From: Gemmatimonas sp.
Lineage (GTDB): Bacteria > Gemmatimonadota > Gemmatimonadetes > Gemmatimonadales > Gemmatimonadaceae
Assembly (NCBI GenBank): GCA_011390805.1
Contig: JAABRT010000010.1
Coordinates: 1 to 64,000 of the forward strand
Direction of reading: 5' to 3'
Length of the DNA: 64,000 nucleotides
In this document: positions 56,157 through 64,000 of the stretch, piece by piece
Numbering within the stretch: the first letter of the stretch is position 1
How the letters are laid out: every line of letters starts with the position of its first letter
Made by a program: the position numbers and the translations under genes
Notes under the pieces: model-generated
Database searches by the model: none
Told to the model about the DNA's origin: nothing
Seen by the model: the letters and a program-made list of their open reading frames with translations, nothing else

Positions 56157-58091
56157 ATGAGCGAACGGGTTAACGGCGCTTCGCCCAGGTCTCACGCAAG
56201 CGCCGGCCGACCGACGCTGCGCATGGCGATCGGATTGTGCGTGATGGTATGCACTGCTTGCGGCTCGCCGTCGCCCGCGATTGCGACACAACCCGCGCCG
56301 GGGGCGCCAGCGAGTGGCACCGCATCCACCGCCGGATTCAGTTTTGTGCGCAACGTTGCGCCATTCGCCGTGCGTGATTCAGCGGGCGCGCTGATTCCGC
56401 AGCCGTTTCTTGGCGGATTTGACGTGCCGCGTCCCCAGCTGGTGGATATTGATGGCGACGGTGACCTCGACTTGTTCGTGCAGGAGCGCTCCAACGCCGT
56501 GATGTTCTTTGAGAACGTGAACGGTGAGTTTGTCTGGCGCACGGATGCCTATCTCGATTTGCCCATCGGTGAGTGGTATCGGTTTGTTGATCTCGATGGG
56601 GATGGTGCGCCGGATTTGCTGAGCGAGTCGCCCGTGAGCTACATACGCGCATGGCGGAATACCGGCACGCGGAGTGCGCCGCGATTTGAAGTGGCTGTTG
56701 ACTCGTTGCGGGACAGTGATGGCATCCCGATTCCCGCTGACCGGCAGAACATTCTCAATGCCGTAGACATCGATTGCAACGGTCGGCTGGATCTGTTTCT
56801 CGGTCGCGTGGCCGGCACGGTGGATCGTTTTGAGGCGGTGCCCGGAACAGAGCGGAACGGTGTGCCACGGTTTGTGCTGCACACCGAGCGCTTTGAAGAC
56901 ATCGAGATTCTGGGACCCGTGCCAGGAGGTGTGCCCGGGCTTGAGCGTGGCAGCATGCGCCATGGTGCCAACACGCTCGCGTTTGGTGATGTAGACGGCG
57001 ACGGTGATATCGATCTGTTCTGGGGCGACTATTTCGAGGCCGGCGTATTGCTCATCGAGAACCGCTCCGACGGCTGCACCATGCCCAACATGCGTGGCGC
57101 GCCGGTGCAGTTTCCGCGTGGCGATCCGGTGCTCACCAGCGGCTACAACGCACCGACCTTTGGCGATGTCACGGGCAACGGGTTGCCCGATCTGCTGCTG
57201 GGCGTGATCGGTGGCTCGTATTCTCCCCGCACAACATCGGTAAACAATCTGGTACTCATGGCACAGCGCGAACGCGGACAGTTTGCGCTGACCACGCGAC
57301 GTTTCATTCGCACGATTGATGCGGGATCGGAAGCGATGCCGGCGCTGCACGATCTTGATGGCGATGGCGATCTCGATCTGCTCGTCGGCAACAAGATCTC
57401 ACCGGACACCGACACTACCGGCACCATTACATGGTTTGAGAATGTCGGTTCGGCTACAGCACCTGCGTATGTGCAGCGAGGGCTGTTGCCGATTCGCGGC
57501 GAGTTCCACTACGCACCAACCGTCGCCGACCTTGATGGTGACGGCCTGGCCGATCTGGTGCTCGGCACTTGGCGCGATGTCGTGCAGTGGTGGCGCAATA
57601 CCGGCACGCGCGAAAACCCCCAGTATACGCTGGCCGACAGCGCACTCATCACGCTCACGCGCGGCAGCAATACGGCGCCCACCCTCGCCGACCTTGACGG
57701 CGATGGTGATCTGGACATGATGGTGGGTGAAGCCTCTGGTCAGCTCAACTTCTTCCGGAACACAGGCACGGCATCGGCTCCGCGGTTCGAGTTGGTGAGT
57801 GATGTATTCCAGGACATTGATGTGGGACGTCGCAGCGCTCCGGTGCTGGCTGATCTCAATGGTGATGGACGGGCTGACCTGCTGCTTGGCAGCGAAGACG
57901 GCGGGGTGCAACTCTGGCGCAATGTCAGCGATGCATCGGGTGTTCGCTTTGTGCGCGAAGAGAACCTGCCCATCGTTACGGGTTCGTTTTCCAGTATCGC
58001 AGTGGCGGACGTTGACGGTGACGGTGATCCCGACATCATGATTGGTACAGCGTCAGGCGGTCTGTTGTACTTCGAGAATCGCAGCAGGTAA
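56157..58091 (+). CDS. FG-GAP/VCBS repeat calcium-binding lipoprotein
   Basis: ATG 56157 (in TTGATGAG) gives 644 aa. The frame continues upstream through the previous gene. An ATG 22 codons further on would start right at the signal. Lipobox Cys35 sits in VCTAC. Nine or ten FG-GAP blades follow, each with a D-x-D-G-D-G-x-x-D loop (for example LVDIDGDGDLDLF, DVDGDGDIDLF, DLNGDGRADLL), the integrin-like calcium loops. Two blades are degenerate (DIDCNGRLD, DVTGNGLPD). A calcium-stabilised surface propeller is a safe reading. The ligand is unknown. Confidence 0.88.
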   Translation: MSERVNGASPRSHASAGRPTLRMAIGLCVMVCTACGSPSPAIATQPAPGAPASGTASTAGFSFVRNVAPFAVRDSAGALIPQPFLGGFDVPRPQLVDIDGDGDLDLFVQERSNAVMFFENVNGEFVWRTDAYLDLPIGEWYRFVDLDGDGAPDLLSESPVSYIRAWRNTGTRSAPRFEVAVDSLRDSDGIPIPADRQNILNAVDIDCNGRLDLFLGRVAGTVDRFEAVPGTERNGVPRFVLHTERFEDIEILGPVPGGVPGLERGSMRHGANTLAFGDVDGDGDIDLFWGDYFEAGVLLIENRSDGCTMPNMRGAPVQFPRGDPVLTSGYNAPTFGDVTGNGLPDLLLGVIGGSYSPRTTSVNNLVLMAQRERGQFALTTRRFIRTIDAGSEAMPALHDLDGDGDLDLLVGNKISPDTDTTGTITWFENVGSATAPAYVQRGLLPIRGEFHYAPTVADLDGDGLADLVLGTWRDVVQWWRNTGTRENPQYTLADSALITLTRGSNTAPTLADLDGDGDLDMMVGEASGQLNFFRNTGTASAPRFELVSDVFQDIDVGRRSAPVLADLNGDGRADLLLGSEDGGVQLWRNVSDASGVRFVREENLPIVTGSFSSIAVADVDGDGDPDIMIGTASGGLLYFENRSR

Positions 58092-58118
58092 CGATCACTT
58101 CCTCTGGTCTCCGACATC

Positions 58119-60173
58119 ATGTTTCTCCCGCGAACCGCTGGGCGTTTGAGCATAACCGCCGCGCTGGTGCTGGCTCCGTCATTCGTGTTGGCACAGGGCA
58201 ACGCATCGCGCCCCGAGCGCGCAATCCGCCATGATATCCCGATCACGAACGCGATTCGCCGTGCGTTTGAAGCGGGAACACGCGACTCCAGTGGACGTCC
58301 CGGTCGCAACTACTGGCAGCTGCGCACCGAGTACACCATTGATGTACGGCTCGACACGTCCACACACCGTCTCACCGGGCGTGAATCGGTTGTGATTCAC
58401 AACAACAGCCCGGATTCGCTGTCGGCAATCGGGTTGCGTCTCGATCCCAATCACTTCATCGGGACCGTGCCACGTGCGGCGAGTTGGGTGCCCGCTGAAA
58501 ACACGGATGGCATGATCATTACCGCTCTTTCGGTAGACGGTGCGAGCGCACGCCTCACGCCACCAGCCGGCGGGCCGGCGATCCTGGCCGCGCCGCCAAG
58601 CCAACCCTTTCTGATTGGCGCGCAAAGCACCGTTGCACGTGTGCAACTCGTGACACCGATTGCGCCCGGTCAGCGCGTGACGCTGAACATTGAATGGAAT
58701 CACAAGCTGCCGGGTGGACCGGGCGGCGTAGGGCACCGCATGACCCAGCGCTGGGCCGATTCGCTGTATCAGCCCACGCAGTGGTACCCGCGTGTTGCGA
58801 TGTATGATGACCTGCGCGGCTGGGACGCCGAGCTGTATCTCGGACCGTCGGAGTTCCACAATGTGTTCGGTTCGTTTGATGTCAGCATCGATGTTCCTGC
58901 CGGCTGGTTGGTGAGTGGTACCGGGTTGCTGCAGAATCCCGACGATGTGCTCACGGCCACCGCGCGTGAGCGACTTGCGCAGGTCACGCGCACCGACGCG
59001 AATACCATGATTGTGGGCCCCGACGAAATCGGACCCGGTAAGGCCACCGCACAGGGCAATGCCAACGGGCGTCTGGTGTGGCGCTACGCGGCTGATTCAG
59101 TGAACGACTTTGCGTGGGCCACAGCGCGCAAGTTTGTGTGGCAGTCCACGCGCGCGACCATTCCCGGCAAGGGACCCGTTCCTATTCACATGTTCTACCA
59201 GCCGGGACGCGCCAATCTGTTTGCCAATGCAGGGCGCATTACAAGGCACGCACTCGAGTATTACTCGGAACTCTGGTTTCCGTACCAGTTTCCGCAGCTC
59301 ACGTTGCAGGACGGACCGAGCGCCGGCATGGAGTATCCCATGGTGATCAACTCCAATCAGGGCGCGGCAGACCATGAGGCGGCGCATCAGTGGTGGCCAA
59401 TGGTGGTGGGCACCAACGAGACCTGGTACGGCTGGATGGACGAAGGATTTAATCAGTACATGAACATCCTTTCCGGTGCACACGCCGCGGGGCGCGAGCC
59501 GGTACTGAACAGGCTGGGGCAGTCATACGGCAGCACCGCCGGCAATGAAGCCGAGCCGCCAATGATGTGGAACGCGAACTACGCCGGCCCACAGTTTTAT
59601 GGTTTCACGACCTATCGCAAGACTCCACTCATGCTGTCAATGCTGGGCGGCATCGTTGGTGATTCGGCGGTGCAGCGTGCGCATCGTGAATGGGCCACGG
59701 CATGGATGTTCAAACATCCGTCGCCGTGGGATTGGATGTTTTCCATGGAACGTGCGCTGGGACGTGACCTGGGCTGGTTCTGGAACGGATGGTTGTTCGG
59801 CACTGAGAGCGTAGACGCGCGCATCAGCAACGTGTCCATCACTGACGGAGTCGCACGGGTTTCAGTGCAGCAGGACGGACAGATGCCGTCGCCCGTTATT
59901 CTGGAAGTGAAGTTTGCTGAGCCGGGTCCGGCGATTGCCTCGCAACCGAATGTGGTGATGAAAGATTCGGTCACGGCGCTGGTCACCTACCCGGTGGATG
60001 TGTGGTTCTCCGGGAGTCGCACCTTCACGGCGACAGTGAACGTGGGTGAGCGTGCAGTTGAACGGATCACCTTCGATCCCGGCTGTCGTTTTCCCGACCG
60101 CAATCCCGCTGACAACGTGTGGGTGCGTGGTACCGGCCCCGCAGGCAGTCAAGCGGCGAGCTGCGCACCGTGA
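58119..60173 (+). CDS. M1 family zinc metallopeptidase
   Basis: This is 684 aa, exported (signal peptide ending FVLAQG). The zinc-binding motif is HEAAH (His419, Glu420, His423) with the third ligand Glu442 nineteen residues on, in DEGFNQY. The GxMEN-type element is GMEYPMVI, one residue off the usual GAMEN. These are aminopeptidase landmarks. The C-terminal helical domain is short. It starts 27 bp after the FG-GAP gene and its stop overlaps the next start, so it belongs to the same operon. Peptide trimming outside the cell or in the periplasm is likely. Confidence 0.92.
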   Translation: MFLPRTAGRLSITAALVLAPSFVLAQGNASRPERAIRHDIPITNAIRRAFEAGTRDSSGRPGRNYWQLRTEYTIDVRLDTSTHRLTGRESVVIHNNSPDSLSAIGLRLDPNHFIGTVPRAASWVPAENTDGMIITALSVDGASARLTPPAGGPAILAAPPSQPFLIGAQSTVARVQLVTPIAPGQRVTLNIEWNHKLPGGPGGVGHRMTQRWADSLYQPTQWYPRVAMYDDLRGWDAELYLGPSEFHNVFGSFDVSIDVPAGWLVSGTGLLQNPDDVLTATARERLAQVTRTDANTMIVGPDEIGPGKATAQGNANGRLVWRYAADSVNDFAWATARKFVWQSTRATIPGKGPVPIHMFYQPGRANLFANAGRITRHALEYYSELWFPYQFPQLTLQDGPSAGMEYPMVINSNQGAADHEAAHQWWPMVVGTNETWYGWMDEGFNQYMNILSGAHAAGREPVLNRLGQSYGSTAGNEAEPPMMWNANYAGPQFYGFTTYRKTPLMLSMLGGIVGDSAVQRAHREWATAWMFKHPSPWDWMFSMERALGRDLGWFWNGWLFGTESVDARISNVSITDGVARVSVQQDGQMPSPVILEVKFAEPGPAIASQPNVVMKDSVTALVTYPVDVWFSGSRTFTATVNVGERAVERITFDPGCRFPDRNPADNVWVRGTGPAGSQAASCAP

Positions 60174-61234
60174 TCAAGGCGCTGCGCGTGCCGGAGCGGC
60201 TCTTCAGCCTGGCCATGTGGGGTGTGTCGCTCGTATTCGCCAGTTTCCTGATCGGGCTGGGTGGCAAGTTGGTGAGCGATCTGCCGGGTGTTGAGCAGCG
60301 CGTTACGCTTGATGAGTTCATTGATCAGCCCGGCATGCTCGTGCTCAACCGACGCGCGGACTCGGTGCAAACTGCTGAGCGTGATCTGTCGGAAGCGCGT
60401 GAACGGGCGCAGCTTTCCCTCGCGGCCGCGGACAACGCATACACCTCGGCGCGCGAAAGCTTCGCCAACTGGATTGCAACGCGTACGGCAACCACCGATC
60501 CGCAGCAGGATCCGGAAGTGATCACGCGCAATCGTGAGCTTGATGCACTACAGGCGGCGGCGCGGGATCGCGAGGAGGCTCTTGAAGCGATCGACGCGCA
60601 GTTGCTGATGTTGCGGCAAGCGCAGAATCAGGTGGTGTTGCAACAGCAGCAGCTGCGCGATGACGCGCGCGCGTCGTTTGACCGGGCACTGTTCTGGCAT
60701 GAGCTCAAAATCTTTGGTATTCGACTCGCCCTGACGCTGCCGCTGTTGTTGGTTGCTGCCTGGATGATCGCGCGCAAACGCCGCAGCGACTACTGGCCGC
60801 TGTACCGCGGCTTTGTGCTGTTCGCCGTATTTGCCTTTTTTGTGGAGCTGGTGCCGTACTTGCCGAGCTATGGTGGGTATGTGCGCTATGGCGTGGGCAT
60901 TATTGCATCGGCGGTTGTGGGTCACTACGCCATTCGCGCCATGCGTTCCTATCTGGCGCGCCGCACGGCTGAGACGCAGCGAACGGAAGTTGAGCGGCGC
61001 AGCAGTTTGCGGTATGAAGAAGCGCTCAAGCGCATGGACGCCGGCGTGTGTCCCGGTTGTGAACGCGCTATCGCGGGCGGAAAGAGCGGAACGTCCAACT
61101 ACTGCGTGCACTGCGGCATGATGTTGTTCAACGAGTGCACCTCATGTCACACGCGCAAGAATGCCTTCTTTCAATTCTGTCCTGCGTGCGGTGTGACTGC
61201 CGACTCCCAACAGGAGATGACAGCGTCGGGGTGA
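60170..61234 (+). CDS. Membrane protein with coiled coil and zinc ribbons
   Basis: GTG 60170 overlaps the peptidase stop (354 aa). A TM helix lies at about 10-30. A Glu/Arg/Ala-rich coiled coil follows (about 60-175). Two or three TM helices follow (around 185-260), then a basic helix. The end has two zinc ribbons: CPGC...CVHC and CTSC...CPAC. This is a membrane-anchored double zinc ribbon of unknown role. Its coiled coil may reach into the periplasm. It is last in the co-directional cluster. Confidence 0.72.
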   Translation: MIKALRVPERLFSLAMWGVSLVFASFLIGLGGKLVSDLPGVEQRVTLDEFIDQPGMLVLNRRADSVQTAERDLSEARERAQLSLAAADNAYTSARESFANWIATRTATTDPQQDPEVITRNRELDALQAAARDREEALEAIDAQLLMLRQAQNQVVLQQQQLRDDARASFDRALFWHELKIFGIRLALTLPLLLVAAWMIARKRRSDYWPLYRGFVLFAVFAFFVELVPYLPSYGGYVRYGVGIIASAVVGHYAIRAMRSYLARRTAETQRTEVERRSSLRYEEALKRMDAGVCPGCERAIAGGKSGTSNYCVHCGMMLFNECTSCHTRKNAFFQFCPACGVTADSQQEMTASG

Positions 61235-61390
61235 GTTGCTTTACGGGTATGCTTCAGTATGCTACCTGAGAGCGATAGTGCAAAACGTGTGACTTGCGTA
61301 GGATCCGGTTGCGTCGAGTGAGGCGCACAAACCACAGCCAAATCGATCTCTCCGAATTGGCCACGCAACAATCCTACGCGCGGCGATACC

Positions 61391-61657
61391 ATGTACATGA
61401 GCTCACAGACCACGCAGCAGCTCGATCGCGCTCTCGAGCATGTGCAAGCAGGAACACCCATTGGCGAAGTGTGTCGGACATTCGGAGTGACCGAGCCCAC
61501 ACTGCGCGACTGGCAGCGATCGGTGCTTGGCACCGAAGCGGCTGAGCCCGACTCGCTCAACGATGCACAACGCGAAATCCGTCGGCTCCGACGGCTGATT
61601 TCTTCGCTCACGGCCGACAAGCGGGCGCTCGTTGAAGCCCTCGTTCGGGTGTGGTAA
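61391..61657 (+). CDS. IS3-type OrfA-like helix-turn-helix protein
   Basis: This is 88 aa. TPIGEVCRTFGVTEPTLRDWQ is the helix-turn-helix and LRRLISSLTADKRALVEAL the leucine-zipper-like end, the layout of the IS3-family OrfA protein that binds the insertion-sequence ends. No OrfB or DDE transposase follows (61658-61812 is non-coding) and no clear inverted repeats frame it. It is either an orphan remnant or a co-opted DNA-binding protein. The ATG lacks a strong ribosome-binding site. Confidence 0.7.
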   Translation: MYMSSQTTQQLDRALEHVQAGTPIGEVCRTFGVTEPTLRDWQRSVLGTEAAEPDSLNDAQREIRRLRRLISSLTADKRALVEALVRVW

Positions 61658-61812
61658 AGGGAACAGGTGTACGCAGCGTTTCCCGAGTCGCAAGTTACAA
61701 GTTACACCTGAGGCGCATTACATACGGGAGCGCGCTGCGCTATCGTAGTACACCGACGGTCGTGTAACAAAGGCGTCAATACGATCGCACAGTACGTTTC
61801 CAGGACCAGGCA

Positions 61813-62889
61813 TTGCCCAAGAAACAGCGCCCACCGTCAGCACCCAAGAAGAAAAAGTTGGAGCGAGCGGAGCTGGAACACGGCAGACTCGCTGTGATTG
61901 GAGCCATCACGTCGGGGTTGGGGCACGACCTCCGGAACGCCATCATGCCGGCGCTACTCCGTCTGGATACGCTCACTGCCACCGCCAGTATCTCCGATGA
62001 AACGCGGAGAGAGTTGCATGAGGTGCGTTCCAGCCTGTCTACATTGCAAGGTCTTGCGTCGGGCCTGCATCTGCTTGCATCCGACGCCGAGGTCCCACCG
62101 GTGATGACAGGCAAGACCGAGCTGCACCGTTGGTGGCATGACGTCAAACCGTTGGTGCTGGCGGCGACCTCCGCCGGAACGCAGGTGGATTCGCATGTGC
62201 CGGATTCGCTGCCCGCGGTTGCTGCGCCCCCGAACCTGCTGGCGCAGATACTGCTCGCGCTGGTGCTGCACGCGCGCGAATGCATGCAAGGCAGCGAGTC
62301 ACCGCAGCTGCGCATCACCGGTGCCAAAACCCACAGTGGCGTGGCCATTACGCTGGAGTTTTTTGCGCAGACCAACGACGGGAGCATCGCCGAACTGCCC
62401 ACCAGTGTCAGTTCGCTCACTGAACCGGGCGAGTCGACGTCAGGAATGACATTGGAGAACCTGCAGCGGTTGTTGAGCGAACACGGTGGAAATCTGACGC
62501 AGGTGGAATGCGCTGCTGATGGTGGTGTCTTTACGATTGAACTTGATGCGGGGAGTCCTCAAGCCGGCGACGTTGCGCATGCGCTGAGCGCCCGCGTTGA
62601 ACTTTCCGATTTGCGTCAGCGGGCAGTAACCCAGTTGGTTCTTTCGCAGCACGGCTACGCCGAATGGGCATCAACAGCAGGCGCTGATCAGTCACGCCAA
62701 CCCGATGTGATCGTATGTGACGCGAAGTCTGTGCACGGCGTGCTCGATTCGCTGTCGCCGCACGCTCAGGAGCCCGATTCGCCAAATCTGATTGTGCTGG
62801 GTACGTCGCCCTCCTCGCCGCTCAAGGCAGCACACATTACCTGGATCGCTCCCACCCAACTCGGGCTCCTGGCGAGCGCCTTGCCGTGA
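61813..62889 (+). CDS. Sensor histidine kinase-like protein with eroded ATP site
   Basis: From TTG 61813 this is 358 aa with a Lys-rich start and no membrane or sensor domain. The phosphoacceptor box is intact: His38 in GLGHDLRN. The ATPase part is degenerate: the N box reads LLALVLHARECM with His where the family has the Mg-binding Asn, and no DxGxG G1 box is seen, although the GMTLENLQRLLSEHGG end resembles the G2 region. The last 90 residues look like a decayed receiver (PDVIVCD, PNLIVLG). The next gene overlaps by 4 bp. It may act as a phosphatase or phosphotransfer protein. Confidence 0.72.
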   Translation: MPKKQRPPSAPKKKKLERAELEHGRLAVIGAITSGLGHDLRNAIMPALLRLDTLTATASISDETRRELHEVRSSLSTLQGLASGLHLLASDAEVPPVMTGKTELHRWWHDVKPLVLAATSAGTQVDSHVPDSLPAVAAPPNLLAQILLALVLHARECMQGSESPQLRITGAKTHSGVAITLEFFAQTNDGSIAELPTSVSSLTEPGESTSGMTLENLQRLLSEHGGNLTQVECAADGGVFTIELDAGSPQAGDVAHALSARVELSDLRQRAVTQLVLSQHGYAEWASTAGADQSRQPDVIVCDAKSVHGVLDSLSPHAQEPDSPNLIVLGTSPSSPLKAAHITWIAPTQLGLLASALP

Positions 62890-63350
62890 TCGGCGGCAGT
62901 GGCGCAACCGAGCGCAGCACGCAACCGCATGTTGTTCCGTCAGATGGAGCTGACGATTCATTCACGGTGATGTGCATTGATGACAACGAGTCGCTCATTG
63001 ATGCGCTCGAGAGCCGCTTGGCGCTGGAGCCCGGCTTTGCCGGTATGCATCGCGCGCAGCCGCTGAGCGAGGCCGTTACACACGCCGTCGCGCATGCGCC
63101 AACGATTGTATTGCTGGACTATGACTTGCCCCACGGACTTGATGCGTTGCAGATACTGCAGCGCCTCACGGGCGAATGTCCAACCAGCCGGGTGATCCTG
63201 TTTACCGGTTATCCGGACCGTCAGTTGCTGGCCGACAGCATGAGTCTTGGTGCATGGGGGTTCGTGTCCAAAGGCACCGAGACAGACCGGTTAATCTCGG
63301 CCATCCATCGTGTGCGACGTGGCGAAGCCGTGGTGGAGTTGGACGCCTGA
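62886..63350 (+). CDS. Receiver-only response regulator
   Basis: This is 154 aa from a GTG overlapping the histidine kinase stop by 4 bp. The receiver has the acidic pair CIDD (32-33), phospho-acceptor Asp78 in LLDYDLP, Thr in LFTGYP and Lys in FVSKGTE, so it should be functional. A short N-terminal extension precedes it, and no output domain follows. It is probably the partner of the preceding kinase-like protein, passing the signal to another protein. A hairpin terminator follows. Confidence 0.85.
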   Translation: MIGGSGATERSTQPHVVPSDGADDSFTVMCIDDNESLIDALESRLALEPGFAGMHRAQPLSEAVTHAVAHAPTIVLLDYDLPHGLDALQILQRLTGECPTSRVILFTGYPDRQLLADSMSLGAWGFVSKGTETDRLISAIHRVRRGEAVVELDA

Positions 63351-63358
63351 CACACACG

Positions 63359-63392
63359 AACAGCGCGTCCGACACTGACCGGACGCGCTGTT
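63359..63392. terminator. Bidirectional terminator hairpin
   Basis: AACAGCGCGTCCG (63359-63371) pairs perfectly with CGGACGCGCTGTT (63380-63392) around an 8-base loop. It separates the regulator gene from the convergent DUF4397-like gene. Confidence 0.75.
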
Positions 63393-63414
63393 GGTGCAAG
63401 TAGTGTCGCTCGCC

Positions 63415-64000
63415 TTATGGCTGCGTTGCCGTTTGCCTGTCTGAGAACCAGAACGCTTCGACTCCCGCCGCGCCCTTTCGCGTGAGGACGATCGTATATG
63501 ACGTACCGGCTTCCAGCATCACGTTGGGAAGGGTGAGCAACTGGCGATCGCCGTCTTCGGTACGAAACTCGAGCGTACCCGTCCATGGGTCGACGTCCTC
63601 AAAGCCACCTTCGTTGCCATACTCGAGGTCATCAAAAAGCGTCTCGCCACCCTGCGCCACCACATTGATTTCATCCGTTCCACGCGCGGCATGAATCACG
63701 CGAACATGGGCTTTGCTGTTATCGGCCGAAATCTCGTCACGCAGAATCCGCGTGCTTAGCTCACCACCGTCTTCGTCGCGCAGTACCACCATCGTGTAGC
63801 GGAATCCGTCAACCATCATTGCACGGTTGGTTTCCAACGGTCCATACGTGCCATCGACTGTACCCGAGACTTCAAAACGATTCCAGTTGTTGTCGATGGT
63901 CTGGTATTCAGACACTTTCTGATAGTCGACCGCTGGCAGTTGCTGCATGTTGTCGCCGCGAATCCGCAGTTGGTCAATATCAGGGGCCGCATTCACCACA
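63415..64000 (-). CDS. DUF4397-like protein, 5' end outside window
   Basis: About 195 C-terminal residues are seen, and the frame runs to the window end, so the start and any signal peptide are missing. The repeated pattern VRVIHAARGTDEINVVAQGG and the later TLPNVMLEAGTSYTIVLTRKG resemble DUF4397 modules of extracellular proteins. The first partial unit begins VNAAPDIDQLRIRG. It is probably secreted or surface-bound. Its function is unknown. Confidence 0.65.
   Translation of the reverse strand, partial: VVNAAPDIDQLRIRGDNMQQLPAVDYQKVSEYQTIDNNWNRFEVSGTVDGTYGPLETNRAMMVDGFRYTMVVLRDEDGGELSTRILRDEISADNSKAHVRVIHAARGTDEINVVAQGGETLFDDLEYGNEGGFEDVDPWTGTLEFRTEDGDRQLLTLPNVMLEAGTSYTIVLTRKGAAGVEAFWFSDRQTATQP

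Overview
The window is GC-rich bacterial chromosome, almost fully coding, with no tRNA, rRNA, prophage or CRISPR array that I can see. Many lipoproteins and signal peptides, an outer-membrane barrel of the PorV/UPF0164 type and a Tat-lipoprotein oxidase point to a diderm heterotroph. The mix of giant secreted Ig-like and beta-propeller proteins, Ser/Thr kinases, CGNR and WYL regulators and a long (plant/cyanobacterial-style) IspH fits Gemmatimonadota best. That assignment comes from memory of such genomes and was not checked.

Layout. 1-5 kb: 3' part of a repetitive Ig-like lipoprotein and a DUF3857/transglutaminase protein, followed by an intergenic inverted-repeat cluster. 5-11.5 kb: glutamine-dependent NAD synthetase divergent from a class A penicillin-binding protein, a tiny WYL-like protein and a Tat-exported flavin amine oxidase. 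11.5-14.4 kb: lon, whose 3' end runs through two tandem copies of a structured 164-bp repeat. 14.6-19 kb: two paralogous membrane Ser/Thr kinases in tandem. 19-30 kb: TPR protein, alpha/beta hydrolase without its serine, a Spy-like protein, a DEAD-box helicase, an orphan prepilin, phosphofructokinase, a calcium-motif secreted protein and a DExH helicase with an RGG-like tail. 30-37 kb: a cytochrome c/copper type II monooxygenase fusion, GNAT and TetR divergent pair, ECF sigma factor, CGNR regulator with coiled-coil partner, YjjX-type NTPase and a double-Usp protein. 37-42 kb: thioesterase, ispH, serpin and 5'-nucleotidase-like lipoprotein. 42-49.7 kb: a fatty-acid oxidation block, with SDR, acyl-CoA dehydrogenase and APH-like kinase on the plus strand and thiolase plus FadN-like enzyme on the minus strand, around a CHRD lipoprotein. 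49.8-51.5 kb: msrA, a PlsC-like acyltransferase and msrB. 51.5-61.2 kb: a co-directional, partly overlapping set encoding a PorV-like barrel, three beta-propeller or FG-GAP proteins, an M1 peptidase and a membrane zinc-ribbon protein. 61.4-64 kb: an IS3 OrfA-like fragment, a degenerate histidine kinase overlapping a receiver-only regulator, and a DUF4397 protein cut by the window edge.

Functionally this is mostly core metabolism, proteostasis and oxidative repair (Lon, MsrA/B, NadE, PfkA, IspH, beta-oxidation) mixed with a large exported inventory. The features I find least ordinary are the repeat-derived Lon tail, the heme c-copper monooxygenase fusion, the calcium-propeller operon and the histidine kinase with an eroded ATP site.
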